DNA of 64,000 nucleotides from Chitinophagaceae bacterium (GTDB taxonomy: Bacteria > Bacteroidota > Bacteroidia > Chitinophagales > Chitinophagaceae): positions 806,001 to 870,000 of the forward strand of contig JADKHN010000006.1 in assembly GCA_016721725.1 (NCBI GenBank), written 5' to 3'. Each line of letters begins with the position of its first letter. Position 1 is the first letter of the stretch. Below the pieces are notes generated by a model, which was not told where the DNA came from, made no database searches, and saw nothing but the letters and a program-made list of their open reading frames with translations. This document shows, one piece after another, positions 42,001-50,074 of the stretch. Made by a program: the position numbers and the translations under genes.

Positions 42001-43899
42001 GCCATCAACTGGGATTTCGGGGATGGCACTTCCACACAAACACCCGACCCATCCCACTTTTATTCTACCCCGGGGGTATTCCTGGCCAAACTGACCGTTA
42101 CCGGACCCGGTGGATGTATCGACAGTTTCACCAAAGTGATCACCGTTCGTGGCCCCCAGGGTAACTTCGCATACGGACCTGTTGGCGGTTGTAAACCGCT
42201 TATGATCAATTTCACGGCGAGTACACAAGACCGGCTTTCATTCGTTTGGGATTTTGACGACGGGACCATCCTGAACACTACGGATTCAGTTATAAACTAC
42301 ACCTATACCCTGCTGGGCAATTACATTCCCAAGATGATCCTGGTGGACAGCAATGGATGCCAGGTGCCTATCGTAGGATCCGATACCATTCATGTCCTGG
42401 GTGTTGACGCGGCTTTCAATTTCAACACGCAATCTATCTGTGATGCGGGTACGGTTTCTTTCACCGACCAGTCAACCGGAAATGACCTCATCACCGGCTA
42501 CCGCTGGGAATTCGGGGACGGGAACAATTCCAGCCTGCAGAATCCATCCCATTTTTATACTGCACCGGGAATGTACTACCCCCGGCTCATCGTCAATACG
42601 CAATCGGGTTGTTCCGACACCTTAACGGCTCCCCTTCCGGTGAAGATCGTTGCATCGCCACAGGCCGATTTCACCCATTCCGGAAATGGTTGCGCTCCGC
42701 TCTCCGCCAGTTTCACCGGACAGTTGATCGTACCGGACAGTTCCGTCATCAGTTGGAACTGGGACCTGGGCAATGGCAACACCTCAACATTACAAAATCC
42801 GCCGGCACAGGTCTATACCAACCCGGCGATCTATAACATCCAGCTCATCGCAACCAACAGCACCGGTTGCAAGGATACCGTAAGAAAACCGATCAACGCC
42901 TTCCTGGTACCCACCATCAATGCCGGAGCCGATACCCTGATCTGCAGGGGCAGGGGGATCACCATACAGGCAAGAGGAGCCGATCAATACACCTGGACCC
43001 CTTCAACAGGGCTCAGTTGCAGCAATTGTCCCAACCCGGTAGCCAATCCCGATTCACTTACCCGTTACACCGTGACCGGAACCACCCTGCAGGGATGCAG
43101 CAATACCGATACGGTGGAGATCAGGGTGAAACAAAAATTCGTGATGAATAACAGTGCCGGGGATACGCTTTGCAAGGGAAGTTCAGTTCGCTTATTCGCG
43201 AGGGGCGCGAACAGCTATGTTTGGAGCCCTTCAACAGCCCTGACCAGTACAACCTCCGCCACGCCATTGGCCAGTCCTTCAGTGACCACAACTTATCGCG
43301 TGATCGGATCGGATGATGTGGGATGTTTTAAAGATACCGGTTTCATAACCGTTAAGGTCTACCCCATTCCCACCGTGGAAGCCGGAAAAGACGTGACGAT
43401 CAATGTAGGACAGAGCATTGACCTGTCGCCCACGGTATCGCCTGATGTTACAACGGCGCTCTGGTCGCCCACATCAAGTATCGTTGGCAGCCATCAGCCG
43501 GGTGTAACCGTAAAACCGATGGAGACGACGGAATACACCGTGGAGGTCCGGAATGCCGGTGGATGCAGATCCAGGGACCGCATCACCGTGTTCGTACTTT
43601 GCAACGGGGCGAATGTTTTCATCCCCAATACGTTTTCTCCGAATGGCGATGGCATGAATGATGTTTTCTATCCCCGTGGGACCGGCTTGTTCCGGATCCG
43701 TTCGTTAAGGATCTTCAACCGCTGGGGTGAGATCATGTATGATAAATCGGAGTTCATGCCCAACGATGTTTCGGCCGGATGGGACGGCAGGTTCCGTGGA
43801 CAAAAACTGAATACCGACGTATTTGTATATACCATCGAGATCGTATGCAACAACAGCAGCATCCTCACCTATAAAGGCGATATCACGCTGCTGCAGTAA
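39096..43899 (+). CDS. PKD-repeat surface protein with T9SS type-B sorting domain (frameshifted)
   Basis: Two frames join into one gene of about 1600 codons. The first (39096-40181) has a signal peptide ending TQAQ and four PKD domains. The second (in frame from about 40132, ATG at 40162) has about eleven more PKD domains (WDFGDG motifs every 85-95 residues), then three Ig/SprB-like modules. It ends in VFIPNTFSPNGDGMNDVF...FNRWGE, the gliding-motility-associated C-terminal domain that directs export by the type IX system. The break is one extra A at 40131-40132: TGCAAGCGAT should read TGCAGCGAT, restoring CSDTAFKTVTV. The protein would be a long adhesin-like cell-surface filament. Either the assembly has an error or the gene is inactivated or phase-variable. 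Confidence 0.88.
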
Positions 43900-43927
43900 T
43901 AAAGAGGCTTTGTTTTTTTAGAATTGT

Positions 43928-43959
43928 ATTGCCGGCCCTTAGGCTGGCAATTTTTTTTT
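43928..43959 (+). terminator. terminator after the PKD gene
   Basis: A 10-bp stem (ATTGCCGGCC / GGCTGGCAAT, one G-T) with a CTTA loop is followed by nine Ts. Confidence 0.85.
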
Positions 43960-43967
43960 GCCGGTAC

Positions 43968-44225
43968 CTATCCCTTCAGTCTGCCGACCAGGGCCACGTA
44001 ATCGGCCATCGCTTTTTCAGCGCTGGTACCTCTTAATCCCGACCAGGCCTCATGCTTGGCCTTTCCCACAAAATCGAAGGGGTTGGAGGGCCCTTCGGCA
44101 GCAGCATCTCCTTCCGTGGCCTGCTTGTACAATGAATATAACTGAAGCAGGGTCTCGTTATCCGGTTTCTGACTGAGGTTCTTGCTGTCGGCGACAGCCT
44201 GTTCGAACAGGGTTTTCAATTCCAT
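43968..44225 (-). CDS. acyl-CoA-binding protein
   Basis: The 85-residue protein has the four-helix ACBP pattern: LKTLFEQAVADSKNL, the NETLLQLYSLYKQATEGDA block with YxxYKQAT, and NPFDFVGKAKHEAWSGLRG with the KxxxW acyl-CoA-binding residues. ACBPs bind medium and long acyl-CoA esters in the cytoplasm. They are frequent in eukaryotes and in a minority of bacteria including Bacteroidota. The gene is convergent with the PKD gene and divergent from the M61 peptidase gene. Confidence 0.92.
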   Translation of the reverse strand: MELKTLFEQAVADSKNLSQKPDNETLLQLYSLYKQATEGDAAAEGPSNPFDFVGKAKHEAWSGLRGTSAEKAMADYVALVGRLKG

Positions 44226-44311
44226 AGATTGTTTTTTGTAAAACTAAGGGATTTTTACAGGGGAAATTGGGTGGAAAACCAGTACATTAGTAGTCATTCA
44301 AATCAGACCTT

Positions 44312-46120
44312 ATGCCGAATCCCCTGTCCCGTTTGCTGTTGCCGATCCTGATCATGTCCATCTTTTCCGGGGAACTGAAGGCACAGGCCAAGGGAAACAA
44401 TCTCGTCTTTACGGTGAGCATGAAGGAACCGGCCAGTCATTATTTTCATGTTTCCCTGAAATGTGACAACCTGAGATCGGATACGATCCGTTTTAACATG
44501 CCAACCTGGTCACCCGGTTATTACCAATTTCTTCATTATGCCCGGAATGTTGAACATTTTTCCGTGACCGATGAAACCGGCCAGGCGGTCTCTTTTGAAC
44601 AGACAAGAACGGGCAGTTGGTTGGTTAGGAAAGGAACAGCGAAGAGCATCCGCGTGAGTTATGACGTGAAAGCCACAACACCTTTTGTGGCTCAGAGTTT
44701 CCTGGATGACACGCATGCTTACCTGATCCCCGCCAGCCTGTTCATATACCCGGATAAAGGGATCGGCCAGTCGTCCGTCATCATGATAGAACCCCATGCC
44801 GGGTGGCCGGATATCGCCACGGGCCTGGAACCGGTTCCCGGATTGCAAAATACCTACCAGGCGGAAAATTTTGATATCCTGTACGACAGCCCGTTACTGA
44901 TCGGGAAACTGGATTCCTTGCCTGCTTTTTATGTACAGGGGATCCCTCACCGGTTCATCGGTTATAAGATCGGTGACTTCGACCGGACCGCCTTTGTGAA
45001 CGACCTCCGGAAGATCGTTGAAGGCGCTTCATCGATCATTGGGGACATTCCATACAGGCATTATACTTTCCTGGCCATCGGTCCCGGCCGGGGCGGAATT
45101 GAACATCTGAATTCGACCACCATCAGTTTCGATGGAAGCCAGCTCAAAACGCTGGAAGGAAGGAAGCGCATGCTGAGCTTCATCACCCATGAATATTTCC
45201 ATCATTACAATGTAAAAAGGATACGCCCGGTTGAACTGGGGCCTTTCGATTATGAGAACGGAAGCAAGACCAGGCAACTTTGGATCTCGGAAGGCCTGTC
45301 TGTCTATTATGAATACCTGGTGCTGAAACGCCAGGGCATGATGACCCAGGACGATTTTTTCAATGCCCTTCGGAATAACATGATGGCTTTTGAGAACAAA
45401 CCGGGGAAGTTGTATCAGTCTGTCGCCCAGGCCAGTTACGAGACCTGGTCTGATGGCCCTTTTGGCCGTACCGCCGACGAGATCAACAAGACCATTTCCT
45501 ATTATGACAAGGGCCCGGTCCTGGGCCTCCTGCTCGATCTGAAGATCAGGCATGAAACCAAAAACCGCCGGTCGCTGGATGATGTGATGCGTACCCTGTA
45601 CTATGACTATTATAAGAAACGCAACCGGGGATTCACCGAGGATGAATTCAGAGCTGTCTGCCAAAAGATCACAAGAGCCGACCTTTCCGGTTTCTTTGAG
45701 TATGTGTATACCGTTAAGGATATCGATTACCCGGCCTATCTGCGGTATGCCGGGTTACTGATCGATACGACCGCTTCGGATCTGCCCGGCGCCTGGCTGG
45801 GAACCAATACACGTGACCGTAATGACAGCCTGGTGATCACCACGGCAGACTGGAATTCACCCGCCTGGAAAGCAGGATTGCGTGGTGGCGACCAGATCCT
45901 CCTGGCCGATGGGAAAAAAGTCAATAAAAAGGAATTCGATGAATGGATCAAGACCAAGCATCCGGGAGATCGCGTTCAACTGGAAGTTTGGAAGAAGAAC
46001 GCCAGGGTGTCCGTGGAGATCATGCTGGAGATAAGGAAGGAGAAAAAATTCACCATTGCCCCCCTGGCTGATCCGGATCCTTTACAGCAAAGCATATTAA
46101 AAGAATGGTTGCAAAATTAA
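44312..46120 (+). CDS. M61-family (glycyl aminopeptidase-like) metallopeptidase with PDZ domain
   Basis: The 602-residue protein has a signal peptide (1-25) and an N-terminal beta domain with NMPTWSPGYYQ. The zinc site is THEYFHHYN (His 293, Glu 294, His 297) with the third ligand Glu at about 327 in WISEGLS. These features define peptidase family M61. A PDZ domain follows (about 490-570: GAWLGTNTRD, AWKAGLRGGDQILLADGKKV). It should be periplasmic or surface-exposed, trimming peptides with small N-terminal residues. It stands alone, followed 18 bases later by an acetyltransferase gene. Confidence 0.92.
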   Translation: MPNPLSRLLLPILIMSIFSGELKAQAKGNNLVFTVSMKEPASHYFHVSLKCDNLRSDTIRFNMPTWSPGYYQFLHYARNVEHFSVTDETGQAVSFEQTRTGSWLVRKGTAKSIRVSYDVKATTPFVAQSFLDDTHAYLIPASLFIYPDKGIGQSSVIMIEPHAGWPDIATGLEPVPGLQNTYQAENFDILYDSPLLIGKLDSLPAFYVQGIPHRFIGYKIGDFDRTAFVNDLRKIVEGASSIIGDIPYRHYTFLAIGPGRGGIEHLNSTTISFDGSQLKTLEGRKRMLSFITHEYFHHYNVKRIRPVELGPFDYENGSKTRQLWISEGLSVYYEYLVLKRQGMMTQDDFFNALRNNMMAFENKPGKLYQSVAQASYETWSDGPFGRTADEINKTISYYDKGPVLGLLLDLKIRHETKNRRSLDDVMRTLYYDYYKKRNRGFTEDEFRAVCQKITRADLSGFFEYVYTVKDIDYPAYLRYAGLLIDTTASDLPGAWLGTNTRDRNDSLVITTADWNSPAWKAGLRGGDQILLADGKKVNKKEFDEWIKTKHPGDRVQLEVWKKNARVSVEIMLEIRKEKKFTIAPLADPDPLQQSILKEWLQN

Positions 46121-46138
46121 TTTTCAATTGGTCGAATC

Positions 46139-46690
46139 ATGTTAACCCCCCATTTCGCCCCTTTCCCTGAACTGAAGACAGCCCGTCTTATCCTTCGCCG
46201 CATCAGGAATTCCGATGCCCCCGCCATCCTGGCGATGCGTTCGGATGAGCAGGTGATGAATTATATCGATAAAGAGCCCATGAAAGACATCAGTGAATCC
46301 ATTGCCCTGATCCAGCTCATTAATGATGCCGTGGATAATAACAGCGGTATCAACTGGGCGATCGCTTTTTCCGATGACCCGGATACCCAGATCGGCACCA
46401 TCGGATTCTGGCGAATCATCCCCCAGCATTACCGGGCCGAGCTCGGTTATATGCTTCAAAAGGAACACTGGAAAAAAGGGATCATGCATGAAGCCATCCA
46501 GGCCGTGATCGACTATGGGTTCGAAACGCTCAAATTGCACAGTATCGAAGCCCATATCAATCCGGGAAACCAGGCATCAGCGGGGATCCTGGAAAAATCG
46601 GGATTTACCCGGGAAGCTTATTTCAGGGAGGACTTTTATTTCAGAGGTACATTCAGGGATACTGCCATTTATTCCTTGCTGGCCCCGTAG
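46139..46690 (+). CDS. GNAT acetyltransferase, RimJ/RimL type
   Basis: The 183-residue protein matches the RimJ/RimL branch of GNAT enzymes: N-terminal LKTARLILRRIRNSDAPAIL, a core strand GTIGFWRI and the block YRAELGYMLQKEHWKKGIMHEAI. The C-terminal NPGNQASAGILEKSGFTREAYFREDFYFRGTFRD is the standard acetyl-CoA/substrate end. It transfers acetyl from CoA to an amine, possibly the N-terminus of a ribosomal protein; the target is unknown. Confidence 0.9.
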   Translation: MLTPHFAPFPELKTARLILRRIRNSDAPAILAMRSDEQVMNYIDKEPMKDISESIALIQLINDAVDNNSGINWAIAFSDDPDTQIGTIGFWRIIPQHYRAELGYMLQKEHWKKGIMHEAIQAVIDYGFETLKLHSIEAHINPGNQASAGILEKSGFTREAYFREDFYFRGTFRDTAIYSLLAP

Positions 46691-46776
46691 ATATTTGGCC
46701 TGGTCATTGCTTATATGGATACTAAAGCGTTATTTTATAGGATCAATTCATTCATTTCTAAACCAATACTTTTTTT

Positions 46777-47457
46777 ATGAACCAGATCGAACAAAGGATA
46801 AACAAACTCGAGAAGAGTCTCCGCGTCTACCGTATTTTTTTCGGACTTTCCGTGATCGCCATCTTCTCCGTCCTGCTCATGTCCTCGGGTAAAAAGACGG
46901 ATGTTCCCGATATCATCAAAGCCAAGGCTTTCCAGGTGGTGGATGACAACGGCAATGTTTTGGTGGTCATGAACAAGGAAAGGGGAAGCGGCCAGTTATC
47001 CACTTTCAGTACCAGTGGCAAACGGCTGGTGAGGTTACTGACCTCAGATGGTGGCGCAGGCGCCATCAATACCTTTGATCCCAATGGAAAACTGAATTTC
47101 AAGATCACACAAACGATCGACGGCGGTGGCTACTTCGCACTCTATAATTCTTCAGAGAATGAAGTGATGGAAGTAGGCGTTACCAAAAGCAACGCCGGTT
47201 ATCTCCGGATCAACGACAACAGCGCCAACAAACTGGTCTGGCTCACCAAGGCCGCAAGCGGCGGAGGTTATATTTCCCTGACCAATGACCAGAAAGAAGC
47301 GATCGTGCTGTCTACCACCGATGTAGGTGGCCGGTTGAGTATCTATAATGGCAACGACAAGCGGGTTGGCTATATGGGCGCCGAAGAAAACCAGGACGGT
47401 TATCTTTCGATATACAAGAAAGACGGGACCAAGAGCGCTGCGCTGCCTAATTATTGA
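46777..47457 (+). CDS. membrane-anchored beta-repeat protein of unknown function
   Basis: The 226-residue protein has a short coiled N-terminus, one membrane helix (about 20-37), and then about six to seven repeats of roughly 20-25 residues built around G-[YFL]-[LIF]-x-[LI]-x-N. Examples are GGYFALYNSSENE, AGYLRINDNSANK, GGYISLTNDQKEA, GRLSIYNGNDKR and DGYLSIYKKDGTK. The spacing and glycines suggest a small beta-solenoid or stacked-hairpin domain outside the inner membrane. I do not recognise a named family. It stands between two acetyltransferase genes with its own gaps on both sides. Confidence 0.7.
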   Translation: MNQIEQRINKLEKSLRVYRIFFGLSVIAIFSVLLMSSGKKTDVPDIIKAKAFQVVDDNGNVLVVMNKERGSGQLSTFSTSGKRLVRLLTSDGGAGAINTFDPNGKLNFKITQTIDGGGYFALYNSSENEVMEVGVTKSNAGYLRINDNSANKLVWLTKAASGGGYISLTNDQKEAIVLSTTDVGGRLSIYNGNDKRVGYMGAEENQDGYLSIYKKDGTKSAALPNY

Positions 47458-47520
47458 TAACCGATGGACCTCATCCGTCAATAATCCGTTCCGGCCATGG
47501 CCGGCACTGCCGTATTTTAC

Positions 47521-48012
47521 ATGAATCCTGAATTCGTTATTCGTACCATCCGGCCAGGTGATGATCCCTTTTTAGCGGCCATCATCCGTAACACACTGGA
47601 AGAGTTCGGGGCCAATAAACCCGGGACCGTTTATTTCGACGACCGGACCGACCATTTGTCGGATGAATTCTCTGTGGCGGGTAGCGTTTATTTTGTGTTG
47701 GAAAAGAATGGCCTGGTCATGGGTGGTGGAGGTATCTATCCAACGGAGAACCTGCCACCCGGCACTTGTGAACTGGTGAAACTTTACCTCTCCCCTGCAG
47801 CCAGGGGACTGGGTTATGGAAGACTTTTACTGGAAAAATGCCTGGAAGCCGCGATCCATTTGGGTTATCGCACCGTGTACCTGGAAAGTATGCCCGAACT
47901 GACCATCGCCATTCCTTTATATGAAAGGACTGGATTCAAATACCTCGACCGGCCGCAGGGCAATAGCGGCCATGACGGTTGTAGTGTATGGATGATCAGG
48001 GAACTATATTGA
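47521..48012 (+). CDS. GNAT-family N-acetyltransferase
   Basis: The 163-residue protein begins at the ATG at 47521 (MNPEFVIRTIRPGDD), preferred over an in-frame ATG eight codons earlier that lacks similarity. Core GNAT features are VMGGGGIYP, the acetyl-CoA loop VKLYLSPAARGLGYGRLLLEKCL with R-x-x-G-x-G, and a C-terminal LYERTGFKYL. The substrate is unknown. Its 3' end abuts the convergent SprT-like gene. Confidence 0.88.
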   Translation: MNPEFVIRTIRPGDDPFLAAIIRNTLEEFGANKPGTVYFDDRTDHLSDEFSVAGSVYFVLEKNGLVMGGGGIYPTENLPPGTCELVKLYLSPAARGLGYGRLLLEKCLEAAIHLGYRTVYLESMPELTIAIPLYERTGFKYLDRPQGNSGHDGCSVWMIRELY

Positions 48013-48013
48013 T

Positions 48014-48631
48014 TCAGGTGAGCACCACCTCGTATACGGCGCTGAACAGGTATAATTTGCCGGTCTTGATCTCGGTGCATTTATATCGTTTACGGATCTT
48101 TTCCCCTTTACGGAATACCCGCCCGCCGGGGATGGTGAAACTGGATCCTTCGGGAACATTCTCGACCAGGCAGGCGCCTTCTTTCTTAGGGTCATATCCA
48201 TGCAAGACACGCAGCAGTCTTTCATCGCCGCAACTGCTTGCCGCTGGGTTATGGATCGACCTCAGCAGGGCTTTTTCAATGTCCGGCGGGAATACTTTCT
48301 TGAGCAGGAACCGGGCCAGCAGTTTACTGAACTCATTCTTCCATTCCTGTCCGTGCGCCATCGCTTTTCGGCCAAACTGTTCGTGGGTGAACAGGTGGGC
48401 CAGTTCATGAAGCAGGGTAATGAGAAATGCGTATGGATTGAGGTTGCCGTTGACACTGATGCGGTGCGACTGTCCGGCTGTTGCGTGGCGGTAATCTCCC
48501 AGGATGCTTTGGCGTTTCCGGGTTATGGTGAGATGAACCTGGTGTTCATGAAGGAATTGAAGGACATCATCTATACAACCATCGGGCAGGTAGGATCGCA
48601 ATTGTGCAAGCGGAGCTTCCTGTTTAGGCAT
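48014..48631 (-). CDS. SprT-like zinc metalloprotease-domain protein
   Basis: The 205-residue protein contains the SprT-family zinc motif TLLHELAHLFTHEQFGRK (HExxH) with a downstream HGQEW that supplies the third ligand. A C-terminal segment (about 130-205) has the spacing of a zinc-ribbon-like or beta domain but only a few cysteines. Eukaryotic relatives (SPRTN) cut DNA-protein crosslinks; bacterial function is unclear. Its start overlaps the upstream membrane-protein gene by 8 bases, so it is the last gene of the bactofilin operon. Confidence 0.85.
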   Translation of the reverse strand: MPKQEAPLAQLRSYLPDGCIDDVLQFLHEHQVHLTITRKRQSILGDYRHATAGQSHRISVNGNLNPYAFLITLLHELAHLFTHEQFGRKAMAHGQEWKNEFSKLLARFLLKKVFPPDIEKALLRSIHNPAASSCGDERLLRVLHGYDPKKEGACLVENVPEGSSFTIPGGRVFRKGEKIRKRYKCTEIKTGKLYLFSAVYEVVLT

Positions 48632-49019
48632 TTTTACTTTTATTCAGCTTCATCACAATGGAGACTTCGGCGACCAGGTATACCGCGTAGATCACCAGGG
48701 AGATGTAGATCGACGGTTTGTTGAAATCGGGCCTGGTCAACAATACATAGCCGACCACGGCAGCCAGGCAGACTCCCATCTTGATCATCACGCCGATCAT
48801 GACTGAACGGACGAAAACATTCGGATTGGGATGAGCCATGGCCTTTCGCTGCATGTTGAAGACAACCAGGCTCATGAAAAAGAACAGGCAATTGGCCATG
48901 ACCAGTACCAGGTAATCGATCCCGCTGTCCGGAAACAATAAACCGGCAGAGAGGATAGATACGGTGAGTACGATAAAACAGATAACAAGGGGAACCTGGG
49001 GAGAATCGCGCCGGATCAT
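48624..49019 (-). CDS. four-helix inner-membrane protein
   Basis: The 131-residue protein consists of four hydrophobic helices (about 9-28, 34-54, 70-91, 103-125) with short polar loops and a charged C-terminus. The helix spacing resembles AtpI/AtpZ-type ATP synthase assembly proteins that Bacteroidota often encode next to bactofilin, but no diagnostic motif is present, so the family is left open. It starts 12 bases after the bactofilin gene and overlaps the SprT-like gene by 8 bases. Confidence 0.65.
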   Translation of the reverse strand: MIRRDSPQVPLVICFIVLTVSILSAGLLFPDSGIDYLVLVMANCLFFFMSLVVFNMQRKAMAHPNPNVFVRSVMIGVMIKMGVCLAAVVGYVLLTRPDFNKPSIYISLVIYAVYLVAEVSIVMKLNKSKNA

Positions 49020-49031
49020 GAACGATAATGT

Positions 49032-49436
49032 TTATTGGTTTACGACGCTGGCTTTTTCGGCATTCAGTTCCACGATATTGGCACCCATATGGCATTGCCC
49101 GTTAAAAGTGGCCGTAGGTTCGATCTGCAGTTTACCGGTATAGATATTCCCTTCCAGTAGAGCCTTGCCCCGGAGATTGAGCAGGTCCTTCACCCGGACA
49201 TCGCCGATCACCTTACCCAGTATATCCGCCTGCATGCCTTCGATATCTCCGTCCACGCTTCCTTCCGGGCCGATCAGTATCCTGGCTTTTGCGGTCAGGT
49301 TTCCGACCAGCGTGCCGTCGATGCGGATATCCCCCTTACTGGCGATATTACCGGTGATGACCGTTCCGGCGCCGATGATGGTATTGGCACCCGTAGAGGT
49401 CTCATCGAAGGTTTTTTTGGATTTTGCATTGAACAT
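49032..49436 (-). CDS. bactofilin (polymer-forming cytoskeletal protein)
   Basis: The 134-residue protein has the bactofilin beta-helix core: repeated G-x-I/V-x-G units (NTIIGAGTVITGNIASKGDIRIDG, LVGNLTAKARILIGPEG, VDGDIEGMQADILGKVIGDVRV). An unstructured N-terminal tail and a short C-terminal tail flank it. Bactofilins polymerise spontaneously and organise cell-shape or peptidoglycan enzymes. The upstream gene encodes a membrane segment resembling the N-terminus of M23 peptidases that usually pair with bactofilins. It is the second gene of a four-gene operon. Confidence 0.93.
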   Translation of the reverse strand: MFNAKSKKTFDETSTGANTIIGAGTVITGNIASKGDIRIDGTLVGNLTAKARILIGPEGSVDGDIEGMQADILGKVIGDVRVKDLLNLRGKALLEGNIYTGKLQIEPTATFNGQCHMGANIVELNAEKASVVNQ

Positions 49437-49461
49437 AAAGATATTTTAAGGATGATCGATT

Positions 49462-49860
49462 CTAATCAGCTGTATTCTCCAGTTTAGGCAGATCGAGTTT
49501 ATTGGTGTCCAGTTTGGGCAAATTGCCCTGCAACACTTTTTTCAGGTCCTCGTAATACCGTTCCTTGTACAACATGGCCTTTTCCATGGAATCGGTGCGT
49601 ATTTTAAGCATCTTATATTCCCTGATCTGCTTGGCGTTCCCGTAACCCACACCCGGCAGGTAATATTTCAGGGGGGTGAAAACGATCAGGGAGATGGTCA
49701 GTCCCACCAGCACAATGAACAAAGTACTCAGGCCGATATAGACACTCAACCGGCTAAGTTTGAATTTGACCACTTCTTCATACGTATCCTCATTCATCAC
49801 CACCAGCCTGTAATGATTACGCAGGCGTTTCAAAGTACTGTTGGCATCCAATTTCGCCAT
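49462..49860 (-). CDS. membrane anchor resembling the N-terminus of bactofilin-linked M23 peptidases, no peptidase domain
   Basis: The 132-residue protein has a cytoplasmic RLVVMNEDTYEEVVKFKLSRL segment, one membrane helix (about 40-62) and an extracytoplasmic coiled segment (about 75-115). I recall this arrangement from the start of Bacteroidota M23 murein peptidases, but the protein stops before any peptidase domain and only 25 bases separate it from bactofilin, so no catalytic remnant is hidden. It may tether bactofilin to the membrane or recruit a separate hydrolase. It is the first gene of the operon, divergent from porW/sprE. Confidence 0.65.
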   Translation of the reverse strand: MAKLDANSTLKRLRNHYRLVVMNEDTYEEVVKFKLSRLSVYIGLSTLFIVLVGLTISLIVFTPLKYYLPGVGYGNAKQIREYKMLKIRTDSMEKAMLYKERYYEDLKKVLQGNLPKLDTNKLDLPKLENTAD

Positions 49861-50074
49861 AATTTTGTGTTGGGCGATAAAATTAAGAAAAGCCGGTGAA
49901 AAAGCAATGTAAAACGCAGAATCCGGGCACTTAGTATGCCTTCAGCCAGGGTGCCGACAGTAAAAGTCACGGGCCTTGGTAAAAATTCTTTAAAGTGAAG
50001 CAAATCACCTGCTTTACCGGGATTAATTAATAAAAATAACCGATATTTAGCCCCAGTTTTTAACCTTTTGATGC

